DNA of 64,000 nucleotides, from NCBI RefSeq assembly GCF_025154055.1, contig NZ_JAOALK010000049.1, positions 46,770 through 110,769 of the forward strand, in the 5' to 3' direction. The notes beneath the pieces are model-generated. The model was not told the DNA's origin. It saw only the letters and a program-made list of their open reading frames with translations, and ran no database searches. Origin of the DNA: Aquibacillus koreensis (GTDB lineage: Bacteria; Bacillota; Bacilli; Bacillales; Amphibacillaceae). Shown here piece by piece: positions 1 to 9,055 of the stretch (its first letter is position 1; every line of letters begins with the position of its first letter). Position numbers and translations under genes: made by a program.

Positions 1-427
1 TTACATTTGGACAACGTTTTTTTAATTCAGAGATAAATCGTTGTTCCTTTTTAGGTGAAATCTTCACACTTCCTAGAATCGCTGTTTTATAGAAGATTTC
101 AAGGCCATTTCTAGCTGTTAATAATCGATAACCTGAATACATGTCTTTCGTACGTGAAATTCTTGTAATGGTAGCATAGCGAATCCTACTACGGAATGGG
201 CCACCTTTTACAAGTAAATATTCATCTAACAGTACATATTCAATAGTAAAAGTAATCCATAAGATGAAAGTCGTTAGGACGATAAAGAGTCCTATCATAA
301 TGAATTGAGCAAGTAAGGGTGCATCTTGATCTAAAATTATAGGTAGTATCGTCGCTAAACCAAGGATAAGAATGGAAATTGTTATAAATATAATATAAAA
401 TCGATCTATTTTTGCCTTAAAGTGCAC
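1..427 (-). CDS. PH-domain membrane protein, YyaB-like (3' end cut by window)
   Basis: This reading frame is open from a GTG at 427 to the window edge, so the stop codon lies outside. The 142 visible residues contain two hydrophobic segments (about residues 12-32 and 42-62). A soluble part follows with the pattern LLDEYLLVKGGPF...IRYATITRISRT and ends in ISPKKEQRFISELKKRCPNV. That ending is characteristic of small bacterial PH-like (bPH_4/YyaB) proteins, in which two membrane helices precede a PH fold. A GGAAAGG ribosome binding site lies about 11 bases before the GTG. Function in this family is unknown. I am fairly sure of the family and sure that it is coding. Confidence 0.72.
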   Translation of the reverse strand, partial: MHFKAKIDRFYIIFITISILILGLATILPIILDQDAPLLAQFIMIGLFIVLTTFILWITFTIEYVLLDEYLLVKGGPFRSRIRYATITRISRTKDMYSGYRLLTARNGLEIFYKTAILGSVKISPKKEQRFISELKKRCPNV

Positions 428-544
428 TGGTTACATCGCCTTTCCATACGTTGTTATAAAAATACTATCTACTTCTATATACGAATGTGTAAAAGAATGG
501 TTTCAGGATTATTTGTGTTAGAATAAACGTACGGAGGGATCTTG

Positions 545-934
545 ATGAACAAAATAATACTATTTGATGGCGAGTGTAATTTTTGTGACCGTAGTGTCCA
601 GTTTATTATTAAACGAGATCGTACTGCTACCTTTAAATTCGCCTCTCTCCAAAGTGATATCGGAGAAAAACTAAGGGAAAAGTATCAAATTCCAAAGCAT
701 TTGGATAGCATAATTCTGATCGATGAATCAAATTGGTATTCCAAATCTACTGCTGCTCTCAAGATATGCAAAAATCTTAATGGCTTATGGAAAGTACTCT
801 ATCCATTGTTGATTGTACCTAAGCCACTTAGAGATATCTTCTATAATGTTATCGCAAGAAATAGATATAAATGGTTTGGGAAAAAAGAAAGTTGTGAACT
901 TCCGTCTCCTGATATTAGAAAACGTTTTTTGTAA
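545..934 (+). CDS. DCC-family (DUF393) thiol-disulfide oxidoreductase-like protein
   Basis: A 129-residue soluble protein that opens with IILFDGECNFCDRSVQFI. The DxxCxxC signature gives the DCC (DUF393, YuxK-like) family its name. These proteins have a thioredoxin-like fold and are presumed to act in cytoplasmic thiol redox chemistry; the substrate is unknown. A TTG lies at 542, but the GGAGGG site at 533-538 is only 4 bases from it and 7 from the ATG at 545, so ATG 545 is chosen. The length is normal. A hairpin terminator follows directly, so the gene is probably monocistronic. Confidence 0.88.
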   Translation: MNKIILFDGECNFCDRSVQFIIKRDRTATFKFASLQSDIGEKLREKYQIPKHLDSIILIDESNWYSKSTAALKICKNLNGLWKVLYPLLIVPKPLRDIFYNVIARNRYKWFGKKESCELPSPDIRKRFL

Positions 935-936
935 AT

Positions 937-968
937 GCAGCTCTGTTATGAAACATGAGCTGTTTTTT
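937..968 (+). terminator. Rho-independent terminator of the DCC gene
   Basis: CAGCTC and GAGCTG arms, extended by TGTT/AACA, close around a short loop and are followed by six T's on the plus strand. The hairpin sits directly after the stop at 934. The convergent minus-strand gene ends at 967, so the two genes nearly meet here. Confidence 0.75.
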
Positions 969-1284
969 AAATGTCAATGACCAAAAGTGAACTAATCAAA
1001 ATAGTCATGAAAAAAATTATCGATAGTATCCTACCTACTTTTGCTCCCCAATCATCTCTATATTTATATCCCAAAAATAATGCAGGTAAGAAGAAAATTA
1101 GTGAATAAAATGCAGTATAATGCAATCCATGATCGCCTTTTGACCATGGTTTTAATCCAATAGATTGTATTATACTGTCCCCTAACGCTGCTTGATCACC
1201 AAATGAAAAGGAAAATAAAAATCCTAGTGAAAACAATAATAGTGAAAATGATCCTATTCCGATCTTTGTCTTCTCATATTTCAA
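967..1284 (-). CDS. Small membrane protein of unknown function
   Basis: 105 residues with three hydrophobic helices (about 10-28, 55-75 and 85-104) joined by a polar loop containing GLKPWSKGDHGLHY. I do not recognise a family. The start is a TTG at 1284 preceded by GGAGGTG about 10 bases upstream; no better-placed ATG exists. It is convergent with the DCC gene. The protein is probably in the plasma membrane; the role is unknown. Confidence 0.66.
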   Translation of the reverse strand: MKYEKTKIGIGSFSLLLFSLGFLFSFSFGDQAALGDSIIQSIGLKPWSKGDHGLHYTAFYSLIFFLPALFLGYKYRDDWGAKVGRILSIIFFMTILISSLLVIDI

Positions 1285-1402
1285 TATACTGTAACACCTC
1301 CAATAAGGAACTAATTAAGGTGAATAATTTTAGGAGAACCGTCCTTGCAAATAGAAGATTCCCTATTCTCATCAATCAAAAATGCCTTTTAAGGATGTTT
1401 TA

Positions 1403-2884
1403 TTAATTGAGTTCTACATGAATCTTTTGATCTGGGAATGTGGTTTTCTGATAGCCATGTACTCTTATTCCAATAGGTTTAACGATATCCTCATTACCAG
1501 ACTCAATAATTAGCTCTTCTTTAATTATGTAGTGTCTAATTTTTTCCATTTCTCTCGTGTATGTGGTCATTTCTTCTAGATTAACTTCATTCCCACTATA
1601 ATCAACATATATGCCTTCATAATTATTATAGCTCATTCCATGGACCCCTGAGTCAGTAAAAACATCGTAAATAAGCCTTTCAAATACTCTGTCCTCCGTA
1701 TAGGGAAAATTCATAGTTAAGCTAGAGGGTGTCCCTAACTTGATGTCATCAATAGTCACATCCGTGTTTGCTACCGTAATAGTTTGCGGTTCAGTTGAAT
1801 CTGGATTAATAGTAAAATTTTCGTCTATAGGAACTGTTTCATTTAGGAAAGAAATCGATAAGTCAATCGAGTCTGGTGTGTAATAATACATAGGATCAAA
1901 GGCTGCGAAATCGAGTCGCCAATTTGCATCAGAACGCATGTCATCAATTGGTATAATTGACATATCTTCTCGAAGGAAAGTGTCTTCATTACTATCTAAT
2001 CTGTCAAATTGAAGATAAGGCAAACCATATCCAGTAGAATCCTGCTCTTGTTTGAATTGATACTCAAAAAGTGTAGTTGTAGGAGCAATAGTTACTTTGT
2101 TTATTTTTATCTTATATCCTGCAATATCAGTTTCTAGATTAACTACTTTTTCAAGCATCTCCTCTTTTTTAATCGGAATATCAAATTTCCATTCCCCGTC
2201 TGTTAATTCGCCTGATTCAGTATGCATCATATACGAATATTTATTTAATTCATTCACTTCTTGTAAGCTACTAATTACTAATTCTATTTCACCTTCATCT
2301 TCTGAAATAGGAGGCATTCCAATCCTACCTCTGTAAACGGTGTCACTGGTCATTTGATCAGGTAGATCCATCATACTATGTACAGGATCAATGAACCGTT
2401 GATTAAAATCAAATACCCCTTCTTCCGTTAATACTCTAGGATGATTTGAAATTCTTAATAACCTGCCTTTATCTAAATCCTCAACCTCATAATAAACAAA
2501 CGTTTGAATATCATCAGCCAGAACATGTGTGATCGTAACCTTAACGCCATTATCCTCTACAGAAAGATCTAAATTATTATCTAATCCAAATCGTTTTATT
2601 TCTTCAAAATTGCCTTGATCAATACTTTGATCGCCCCACCAGCTTGCAAGCTTGTCCATTGCACCAGTAGTGAATGTGATAAAAACAATAAATAGAATAG
2701 ATACCGTTAAAATTCCCCATGTTTTCGGAGAAAGTCGGTGTATTAATCCACTAGTGGTTTTAATATATGTTCTGTTACATCTAGAACAGTTTCTTATGTG
2801 TTCTTCTATTAAAACTATCTCTTCATGTGTATATTTTGTAAGATCTTTATTTTTAATATATTTTCTACATTTTTTGCATTTCAT
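1403..2884 (-). CDS. DUF4179 anti-sigma-like transmembrane protein (orphan)
   Basis: 493 residues. The N-terminus carries paired cysteines (CKKC near residue 3 and HIRNCSRC near 30-38) arranged like a zf-HC2 anti-sigma zinc finger. One membrane helix follows (about residues 60-77, ILTVSILFIVFITF), then a large extracytoplasmic beta-rich part typical of DUF4179/DUF5643 proteins. Proteins of this design usually hold an ECF sigma factor inactive and sense an envelope signal outside. GAGG lies 8 bases before ATG 2884, so the upstream in-frame GTG at 2893 is not used. No sigma factor gene adjoins: the neighbours are a small membrane protein and a divergent ZIP transporter. Confidence 0.82.
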   Translation of the reverse strand: MKCKKCRKYIKNKDLTKYTHEEIVLIEEHIRNCSRCNRTYIKTTSGLIHRLSPKTWGILTVSILFIVFITFTTGAMDKLASWWGDQSIDQGNFEEIKRFGLDNNLDLSVEDNGVKVTITHVLADDIQTFVYYEVEDLDKGRLLRISNHPRVLTEEGVFDFNQRFIDPVHSMMDLPDQMTSDTVYRGRIGMPPISEDEGEIELVISSLQEVNELNKYSYMMHTESGELTDGEWKFDIPIKKEEMLEKVVNLETDIAGYKIKINKVTIAPTTTLFEYQFKQEQDSTGYGLPYLQFDRLDSNEDTFLREDMSIIPIDDMRSDANWRLDFAAFDPMYYYTPDSIDLSISFLNETVPIDENFTINPDSTEPQTITVANTDVTIDDIKLGTPSSLTMNFPYTEDRVFERLIYDVFTDSGVHGMSYNNYEGIYVDYSGNEVNLEEMTTYTREMEKIRHYIIKEELIIESGNEDIVKPIGIRVHGYQKTTFPDQKIHVELN

Positions 2885-3088
2885 TTTGTGCACCTCGATT
2901 TACCTAATCTTATGTCGATGTCCTCTATATTTCTTTTCGACTAAAACAGAGAAATTCCTCTATCTTTGTGTACTTTGTTGTTTAAGATTGCATAAAAATA
3001 AAGAAATGCTTTTTCTTAAACATGATTTCTTTCAATGAAACATAAAATGCAAAGATGGCGACATTAAAGCAATGTTGGAGGGCAAATC

Positions 3089-3811
3089 ATGAGTTTATAC
3101 TTCATTTTTATTTCTGCACTTTGTACAAGCTTAGGTGCTTTACCTATATTTTTAATTAAGAATGTATCCCATAAAGGAAAGGATACATTACTTGCCTTTA
3201 CAGCTGGGGTTATGGTTGCAGCTTCTACTTATGGCCTAATTCCGTCAGCGTTAAAGCTTTCAAATGTCGGGATCCTGATTGTAGGCATATTAATTGGAAC
3301 TTTAGTGTTAACGATGTTGGAAAGTTTAATCCCTCATGTCGATTTAGATCATACTCCAAATTCTTCTCCTCATGCGAGTGTTATTTTATTTTTAGTTGCA
3401 ATGTCCCTACATAACATTCCAGAAGGATTGTCGGTTGGCATAAGTAATGTAAGTAATAGTGAAGAGTTAGGACCAGTCGTGTCTTTTGCGATTGGCATAC
3501 AGAATATACCAGATGGTTTTTTGGTAGGACTGTTTTTAATCACGTTACATGTTAGTCGACTAAAAGCCTTTTTATTGGCTAGTATGACTGGATTCATTGA
3601 GCTAATTGCGAGCCTAGTAGGTGTAGCGTTCGGAGAGTTTTTTGAACCAATTATTCCATATGGACTAGCATTTGCAGCGGGTTCCATGTTGTTTGTTGTG
3701 TATAAAGAACTGATTCCCGAAAGTCACGGGGACGGGAATGAAAGAGTTTCTACGATTTCTTTTATCTTGGGTTTTTTAATAATGATCTTACTTACGGAAT
3801 GGTATAGGTAA
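3089..3811 (+). CDS. ZIP-family divalent metal transporter
   Basis: 240 residues, almost all membrane helices (eight predicted). The ZIP metal-site motifs are clear: SLHNIPEGLSVG in helix 4 and GIQNIPDGF in helix 5, which supply the His/Asn/Glu/Asp ligands of the binuclear site. The protein resembles ZupT/GufA-type importers of zinc, iron or manganese; the exact metal cannot be read from sequence. A GGAGGG site precedes ATG 3089. It is followed after about 70 bases by a cation antiporter on the same strand, with only a weak AACATC/GATGTT hairpin between them. Confidence 0.9.
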   Translation: MSLYFIFISALCTSLGALPIFLIKNVSHKGKDTLLAFTAGVMVAASTYGLIPSALKLSNVGILIVGILIGTLVLTMLESLIPHVDLDHTPNSSPHASVILFLVAMSLHNIPEGLSVGISNVSNSEELGPVVSFAIGIQNIPDGFLVGLFLITLHVSRLKAFLLASMTGFIELIASLVGVAFGEFFEPIIPYGLAFAAGSMLFVVYKELIPESHGDGNERVSTISFILGFLIMILLTEWYR

Positions 3812-3884
3812 CATCATTTTGATGTTTAACTCTCTTTATTTTAGAGAATAGAATTAAAAAACCATCTAAAGAGGTGCATTTCTT

Positions 3885-4871
3885 ATTAATGCCTTAATCT
3901 ATATTGCCATTTTTATTGGAGCAGCAATTGTTTCTGCGTTAGCAGCAATTCAATTATCTATACATGCAAATAAGATTAGTAAACATTCAAACATGAGTGG
4001 ATTTGTTACAGGGACACTTTTACTTGCTGTAGCAACGTCTTTACCTGAATTAACAGTGACCATTTCCGCTAGTATTATAAACAATCCTGATATAGCTATA
4101 GGCAATGGGTTAGGCAGCATTTTATTTAACTTTTTTGTATTATTTGCGTTTGATATACATTTTCGTGGTAAACGTTTATTTCTCCATGTATCGGATCATC
4201 ATGTTTACTCAGGAATTATTTCTCTTATTTTAGGATTAATTACTGCGATTGGGCTTGTCTTACATAGCTCTATCGCTATCATGCATATTAGCTTTATTAG
4301 CGTTTTGATTATAACCGTTTACATTGTAGGGATAAAAATCATATCAAAAGCTAAATCTGATCAAAACACTACAACCAAAACAGAGAAAGAACCTTTAACT
4401 CAGTCTAACAAGTTAAAATATTCTGTAACGAAATTTATACTATTTAGTGTAATTATCTTTGTTTCTGGAAGTGCTCTTTCACTTTCTGGAGATGCAATGG
4501 CTCGAAGTACAGGAATTAGTTCCACCGCTATCGGGGGAATTTTAGTTGCAATGGCCTCTTCTATACCAGATGCAATGAGTGTGTACACTGCTTTAAGATT
4601 AGCTAACGTAAACTTAGCAATAGGGACGATCTTAGGTAGTAATATGTTCAATATTCTAGCACTTACAATCGCAGATGTTTTTTATTCTAAAGGAAGTATA
4701 TGGTTAGATACGGATAATCAACTAGTTTATATGTCTTTGATTGGTTGTTTCTTAACATTAATGGTAATGTTAATCATTAAAAGAGATCATACAAAAAATA
4801 CATTTACCTACATCCTACCCTCTTTGATTGCCGTTGTTAGTTATTTTGTTATTGTGTTTTTCGTTATGTAG
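3885..4871 (+). CDS. Sodium/calcium exchanger-type membrane protein (CaCA family), probable ATT start
   Basis: This gene is 328 residues if read from ATT 3885. Both alpha repeats of the CaCA family are present. Repeat one has ATSLPELTVTIS followed by GNGLGSILFNF; repeat two has ASSIPDAMSVYT followed by GTILGSNMFNI. A hydrophilic loop of about 25 residues separates the halves. The first ATG in frame (3993) would delete the whole first helix (ALIYIAIFIGAAIVSALAAI), which family members have. The frame is open upstream to 3870, and a GAGGTG site at 3871-3876 lies 8 bases before an ATT codon at 3885. No ATG, GTG or TTG is available in that stretch. The protein probably exports Ca2+ or a related cation. 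Confidence 0.83.
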   Translation: MNALIYIAIFIGAAIVSALAAIQLSIHANKISKHSNMSGFVTGTLLLAVATSLPELTVTISASIINNPDIAIGNGLGSILFNFFVLFAFDIHFRGKRLFLHVSDHHVYSGIISLILGLITAIGLVLHSSIAIMHISFISVLIITVYIVGIKIISKAKSDQNTTTKTEKEPLTQSNKLKYSVTKFILFSVIIFVSGSALSLSGDAMARSTGISSTAIGGILVAMASSIPDAMSVYTALRLANVNLAIGTILGSNMFNILALTIADVFYSKGSIWLDTDNQLVYMSLIGCFLTLMVMLIIKRDHTKNTFTYILPSLIAVVSYFVIVFFVM

Positions 4872-5088
4872 TATTTGATATCTAAGGAGATGTCTACCAA
4901 CACTTTTAATCTTGAAAGGCTTTTACTTTTAGGGATCTTCTTTCCTTTTCGGTTCATCCAGCTACCTGTTACCTTCTTTGTCAATAGTTCGTTATTTTCT
5001 TTTAGTCAATATTATCACGAGTTATAAAAACTTTTGAATACAAAACAAAAACAATTCGCATATTAGGATTAAAAGGAGCGTAGTGAAC

Positions 5089-5223
5089 ATGAAAAGAAAC
5101 GATCACTTAGAAAATGAAGTGCTTTATCTTACTAATCAAGCATACGATCAATTTCACCATCAGAATAAGGCTACACAACATAAAAATGAAGAGTTTATTA
5201 ATAAGAAGCCAAAAAAAAGATAA
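5089..5223 (+). CDS. Small hydrophilic protein of unknown function (44 aa)
   Basis: A 44-codon gene opening MKRNDHLENEVLY and ending in a lysine-rich tail (NKKPKKR). An AAAGGAG site sits about 10 bases before the ATG, and a strong terminator follows the stop immediately, which together make it a convincing gene. It is rich in Asn, Gln, His and Lys with no hydrophobic helix. I recognise no family. Small proteins of this type in bacilli are often sporulation-related, but nothing here proves that. Confidence 0.6.
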   Translation: MKRNDHLENEVLYLTNQAYDQFHHQNKATQHKNEEFINKKPKKR

Positions 5224-5227
5224 TCAA

Positions 5228-5261
5228 TAAAACACAAGCTATTCTGTAGCTTGTGTTTTAA
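5228..5261 (+). terminator. Terminator after the 44-aa gene
   Basis: AACACAAGCT and AGCTTGTGTT arms around a 7-base loop, with A's before and T's after. It can work in both directions, and so may also stop transcription of the convergent epimerase gene that ends at 5291. Confidence 0.8.
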
Positions 5262-5290
5262 GTTATCATAGTATGTTTAAGGTAAATACG

Positions 5291-6178
5291 TTACTTGATT
5301 ATATCTTTAATTGTCTTCTCTAGAGTTGGAAAACTAAATTGGAATCCCTCACGCTCTAGTCGTTCAGGAATTACCCACCTACTTTTTAGTACTAGCTCCG
5401 TTTCCGTTCTAATAAAAATAGCTCCCATTTCTAGCATCAATCGAGGTGCTGGTAGACCAAAGGAAACTCCCATTGCACGTCTGATCGTTGTCATAAGTTC
5501 TTTATTACTAACAGGGTTTGGAGCAGAAACATTGAAAATACCTGTTAGATCGTGTCTATCTCTTAAAAAGAGTATGATTTGTAATAAATCCTCTACGTGA
5601 ATCCAGCTGAATTTTTGCTTACCGGAACCTTGCACGCCACCCATTCCGAATCTAACTAGATTCTTATACGGTGTCATCACGCCTCCTCCTTTACCTAATA
5701 CAATGGCAATTCTTAAAGCAATTTGCCTTGTATTTGGCAAATCAAATGACAAGAGTGTTTCTTCCCATGCTTTTGCTACATCAACGGAAAATCCTTCACC
5801 TAATTCCCCGCCTTCTTCCGTCATTGGTCGATCCTCCGCATGACGATAGATCGTTGCTGTACTTGAATTCATCCATATTTTTGGAGGATTTTCACAGGAT
5901 AGGATAGCATTCCCTAAAATAGTTGTAGTTTCTGTTCTAGAATCCATAATTGCTTTCTTGTTCTTTTCGTTATAACGACAATTGACAGATTTTCCAGCCA
6001 GGTTAATCAAAAGCTCGGCGCCTTCTAATGCTTGGACAATAGATGCCTGATCTTTCCAGGATATATGAGGAGTTTGTCTTGAAATGATAGAAACTTTATA
6101 ACCTTGTTCTTGAAACTTGTGCTGAAGATAACTTCCAATAAAACCTGTTCCACCTGCAATTACGACATGTTTTTTCAT
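5291..6178 (-). CDS. TIGR01777 family SDR-type epimerase (YfhF-like)
   Basis: 295 residues. A Rossmann nucleotide-binding start, VVIAGGTGFIGSYL (GxxGxxG), is followed by LINLAGKSVNCRY, a hallmark of the TIGR01777/YfhF group of extended SDR proteins. A C-terminal DUF1731-type segment is present near residues 245-290. It is probably a cytoplasmic NAD(P)-dependent oxidoreductase or epimerase of unknown substrate. The frame is open to 6322, but GGGGGA lies 7 bases before ATG 6178, which gives the family's usual N-terminus. The extra upstream codons lie in the terminator of the preceding gene. Confidence 0.9.
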   Translation of the reverse strand: MKKHVVIAGGTGFIGSYLQHKFQEQGYKVSIISRQTPHISWKDQASIVQALEGAELLINLAGKSVNCRYNEKNKKAIMDSRTETTTILGNAILSCENPPKIWMNSSTATIYRHAEDRPMTEEGGELGEGFSVDVAKAWEETLLSFDLPNTRQIALRIAIVLGKGGGVMTPYKNLVRFGMGGVQGSGKQKFSWIHVEDLLQIILFLRDRHDLTGIFNVSAPNPVSNKELMTTIRRAMGVSFGLPAPRLMLEMGAIFIRTETELVLKSRWVIPERLEREGFQFSFPTLEKTIKDIIK

Positions 6179-6268
6179 TATTCTATCCCCCATCCACTTA
6201 ATGATTAACTCCATATTAACATACCATCTAAAGTAACGATGTTCATCAAGCAATAAGTTGTACATTTT

Positions 6269-6318
6269 TAAAAAAATCCCTGCTAATCTGAGATGTATTT
6301 CCTCAAAAAAGCAGGGAT
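6269..6318 (-). terminator. Terminator after the YjiH-family gene
   Basis: ATCCCTGC and GCAGGGAT arms, followed on the minus strand by a run of seven T's. It lies just past the stop of the gene ending at 6323, separating it from the epimerase gene. Confidence 0.78.
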
Positions 6319-6322
6319 GCAT

Positions 6323-7708
6323 TTAAAATATAATATGTGCAACTAGTGCAATAATAGGTAGTGTGATCATCGTTCTTAATAAGAAGATTATTACTAAATC
6401 AATAAAACGAACAGGAATTTTTGAAGCAAGTAGAATTCCACCGACCTCAGACATGTATATTAATTGTGTAACAGAAACGCAAGCGATAACAAACCTAGTG
6501 AATTCACTTTCTATGCCACTACCAAGTAAAGCTGGTAGAAACATATCAGCAAAACCAATAACCATTGTTTGAGCTGCCTCAGTTGCTTCAGGCACCTGCA
6601 ATAATTGAAGAATTGGGACAAATGGAGTACCAATCAATGCAAACACAGGCGTAGTTTCAGCAATAATGACAGCAATTGTTCCGATTGCCATGACAACAGG
6701 GATCACACCAAACCACATGTCCAGGACATTTTTCAGGCCACTTTTTAATGTATCCTGAAATCCTTCATTTCTTTTTGCCTGAGCTAAAGCTTTACTTAAA
6801 GCAAAACGGAATTCTGTTCTTCTTTTCACAGGTAATTCTTGCTTTTTCTCCGTTTGCTCAACCACGTACGTATTTGGTTTACGAGATAAAGGCGGAATTC
6901 TTGGAAGTATTAATGCTGCAACAAATCCAGCCAGTACAATTGTAAAATAATAAGGAACAAATAACGCCTGTAATTTTAGCTGAGAAAGAATAACGATACT
7001 AAATGTAATAGAAACAACGGAAAAAGTAGTACTTATTACGGCTGCTTCTCGTTTTGTATAATGACCTTGTTCATATTGATTATTTGTTAATACAACACCA
7101 ATCGTTCCATCACCCATCCATGAAGCTAAACAATCAACAGAAGAACGACCAGGTAAAGTAAATAGCGGCTTCATTACTTTATCTAATAAGGTTCCAAAAA
7201 GTTCTACCAATCCAAAGTTAAGAAGTAATGGTAGAAAGATACCAGCAAATAAGAATATAGTAAACAATAAAGGAATTAGTTCAAATAACAGTAGCCCTCC
7301 AGTTGCGTCAGACCATACCCATTCAGGACCCAACTCTAAAAGAGTCATAATAGCTAATATGGCCCCCACAATTCTAACAATTACCCATGCAGGATGAACA
7401 ACAAATATAGTAGTAAGAAAATGATGTGCTGTTATCCATCGCGGTTTTAAAATAGTTGCCCAAAACGTTACGAACGCAACGATCACCAATATAATTGTCA
7501 TTGTCTCAGGGATGATTGGCGATATGAAGCCTTCCAGCTTATTTGCCATCCAAGCAACAGGTATCGTTATCTCTCCATTAGAAGAAATTGGAATCATGAA
7601 TAATAAAATACCAACAAGAGATGGTAAAATAAAAAGAAGATAATCCCCCACTCCATATTGGCTAAGATCGTCATGTGATCTTACATTTGTTTCTCTTTCA
7701 TCTGACAA
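6323..7708 (-). CDS. YjiH-family membrane carrier (nucleoside-recognition/Gate domain)
   Basis: 461 residues with about ten membrane helices. The SQYGVGDYLLFILPSLVGI start and the WMGDGTIGVVLTNNQYEQG region are typical of YjiH-like proteins with a Gate (nucleoside recognition) domain. The family is thought to transport nucleosides or small solutes, but the substrate is not established. A GGAG site is 9 bases from ATG 7708. It stands alone, with its own terminator downstream and a separate gene upstream. Confidence 0.86.
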   Translation of the reverse strand: MSDERETNVRSHDDLSQYGVGDYLLFILPSLVGILLFMIPISSNGEITIPVAWMANKLEGFISPIIPETMTIILVIVAFVTFWATILKPRWITAHHFLTTIFVVHPAWVIVRIVGAILAIMTLLELGPEWVWSDATGGLLLFELIPLLFTIFLFAGIFLPLLLNFGLVELFGTLLDKVMKPLFTLPGRSSVDCLASWMGDGTIGVVLTNNQYEQGHYTKREAAVISTTFSVVSITFSIVILSQLKLQALFVPYYFTIVLAGFVAALILPRIPPLSRKPNTYVVEQTEKKQELPVKRRTEFRFALSKALAQAKRNEGFQDTLKSGLKNVLDMWFGVIPVVMAIGTIAVIIAETTPVFALIGTPFVPILQLLQVPEATEAAQTMVIGFADMFLPALLGSGIESEFTRFVIACVSVTQLIYMSEVGGILLASKIPVRFIDLVIIFLLRTMITLPIIALVAHIIF

Positions 7709-7786
7709 AACTCCATCACTCCTTGTCTAGAATTCTTTTTATTGATGGGAGTTACTATTTACTTACTTAATATGTGTTGAAACGAA

Positions 7787-8530
7787 TCATAGTATTTCTT
7801 CTTTACTATATTTCTTAAACCAATTAACCAAATAATCATGAGTGTAGACATCGTTTGGGTATTCGATAAACGCTGTATCTTCTTCCTCATACAGAAATTG
7901 AAGGAATTCGTTTAATGCTCCAATATATTCGTTGTATAGAAATTCAAAACTGATCGTCTCTTTTGGCATCAGGTTTTGTTCACATACTTTTGGATTTGTA
8001 TAGTTCACATAAGTTCGGCAAGGAATTGGTCGTATTTCATATGCCATACATTGGTTTGTTTCTGTGTTTAACATAACACAAGGTACATTTGCTTTTTTGT
8101 ACGATAACTTAAAATTAGGATCTGCATTAAAATCTATTGCTGTTAGTTCCTTTAATTTATCTCCATATTTTTTATAATAATGAGAAAAATGGTCTCTAAG
8201 TTCTGTTTTTCTGTCTTCTGGAAATCCCTGAATGGCTTTGCACATTAATTTTGCTTCCATTTCATTTATCACAATTGGAAAATAACAACAAAACGCGCAA
8301 CCTAGTTGACAAGTAGGCTTCATGTTAACCATCTGCTCTATACCTGCCATTTCATTATTAACAACCTGGAGCAATTCCGTGAAACTAGCTAGTAGTTTGT
8401 TTTCCGTTGTTGTGTCTGCTTCTGCCCATTTTTCTACTATACGGTAAAAATTCTCTTCATCTACTTGATATATTTGGTTGATCTTTTCACATTTCAACTG
8501 AATTTCCTCGTAGGTTAAGAAGTTATCCAT
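7787..8530 (-). CDS. YkgJ-family Cys-cluster protein
   Basis: 247 residues. The CQLGCAFCCYFP motif (CxxxCxxCC), with further cysteines in NQCMAYEIRPIPCRTY, identifies a YkgJ/UPF0153-type zinc- or iron-chelating cysteine cluster. Function is not established. The frame opens at 8554, but a GAGGGG site 8 bases before the ATG at 8530 fixes the start there. Soluble, cytoplasmic, monocistronic by position. Confidence 0.86.
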   Translation of the reverse strand: MDNFLTYEEIQLKCEKINQIYQVDEENFYRIVEKWAEADTTTENKLLASFTELLQVVNNEMAGIEQMVNMKPTCQLGCAFCCYFPIVINEMEAKLMCKAIQGFPEDRKTELRDHFSHYYKKYGDKLKELTAIDFNADPNFKLSYKKANVPCVMLNTETNQCMAYEIRPIPCRTYVNYTNPKVCEQNLMPKETISFEFLYNEYIGALNEFLQFLYEEEDTAFIEYPNDVYTHDYLVNWFKKYSKEEIL

Positions 8531-8663
8531 AGTGGTTTCCCCTCTACTTATCAATTACTTTTATATTTTAGGTCTAGGCACTCAATTTCCTATAATATCA
8601 TATTTTGATTTGATTCATAACAAAAATTTCTAGGTAACTTTACGAACTATCATTTTATCTTCA

Positions 8664-8700
8664 CAAAAAAATAAAGAGAAGAACAAAAATGTTCTCCTCG
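8664..8700 (-). terminator. Terminator after the small 8.75-kb gene
   Basis: GAGGAGAACA and TGTTCTTCTC arms read on the minus strand, followed by a T-rich run (TTTATTTTTTT). It is 50 bases past the stop of the small gene ending at 8752. Confidence 0.65.
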
Positions 8701-8751
8701 TACTATGTCGATTCTATAGGTGTTGGGGGAAACTCTCACAGATAAAGGTTC

Positions 8752-8922
8752 TCAAGAAGTACTTCTATTTTTTGCTTGTTCCCAATCTGAAAAGTAATAT
8801 AGAGCATTTTTCATCAATTGAGGATGTGACTTCTTGATTTTCTTTTTGTTTAAATTTTTCTCCAACTTTTCCAACCTTCTAATACCTTCCATTACTTCCT
8901 CTAAGCTCATATCTACTTCCAC
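8752..8922 (-). CDS. Small basic coiled-coil-like protein of unknown function (56 aa)
   Basis: The frame is open from a TTG at 8982, but a GGGGG site lies 7 bases before a GTG at 8922, so the product is probably 56 residues. It has a heptad-like helix (MEGIRRLEKLEKNLNKKK) and a polar C-terminus. No family recognised. It lies between the M50 protease gene, which has its own terminator, and the Cys-cluster gene, so it is likely transcribed separately. The choice of start is moderately secure; coding status is likely but not certain. Confidence 0.5.
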   Translation of the reverse strand: MEVDMSLEEVMEGIRRLEKLEKNLNKKKIKKSHPQLMKNALYYFSDWEQAKNRSTS

Positions 8923-9013
8923 TTCAAAACCCCCTTTCCATAATTTACTTTTAGATTCACCAATGGTTGGATATTTATTCAAATTTATTTAAACATTTTT
9001 ACAATTCTATAAT

Positions 9014-9047
9014 TAAAAAAGCACTCCAAAGAGGAGTGCTTTTTTTG
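9014..9047 (-). terminator. Terminator after the M50 protease gene
   Basis: AAAAAAGCACTCC and GGAGTGCTTTTTT form a perfect short-loop hairpin 9 bases past the protease stop. It closes the HD-GYP/peptide/protease transcript. Confidence 0.88.
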
Positions 9048-9055
9048 ACTTGTTT

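Noticed and set aside
1203..1406. 67-codon plus-strand ORF
   Set aside because: It overlaps the small membrane protein antisense, lacks a ribosome binding site and has unremarkable composition.
2652..3038. 128-codon plus-strand ORF with hydrophobic segments
   Set aside because: Most of it is antisense to the DUF4179 gene's membrane helix and intergenic DNA; no ribosome binding site.
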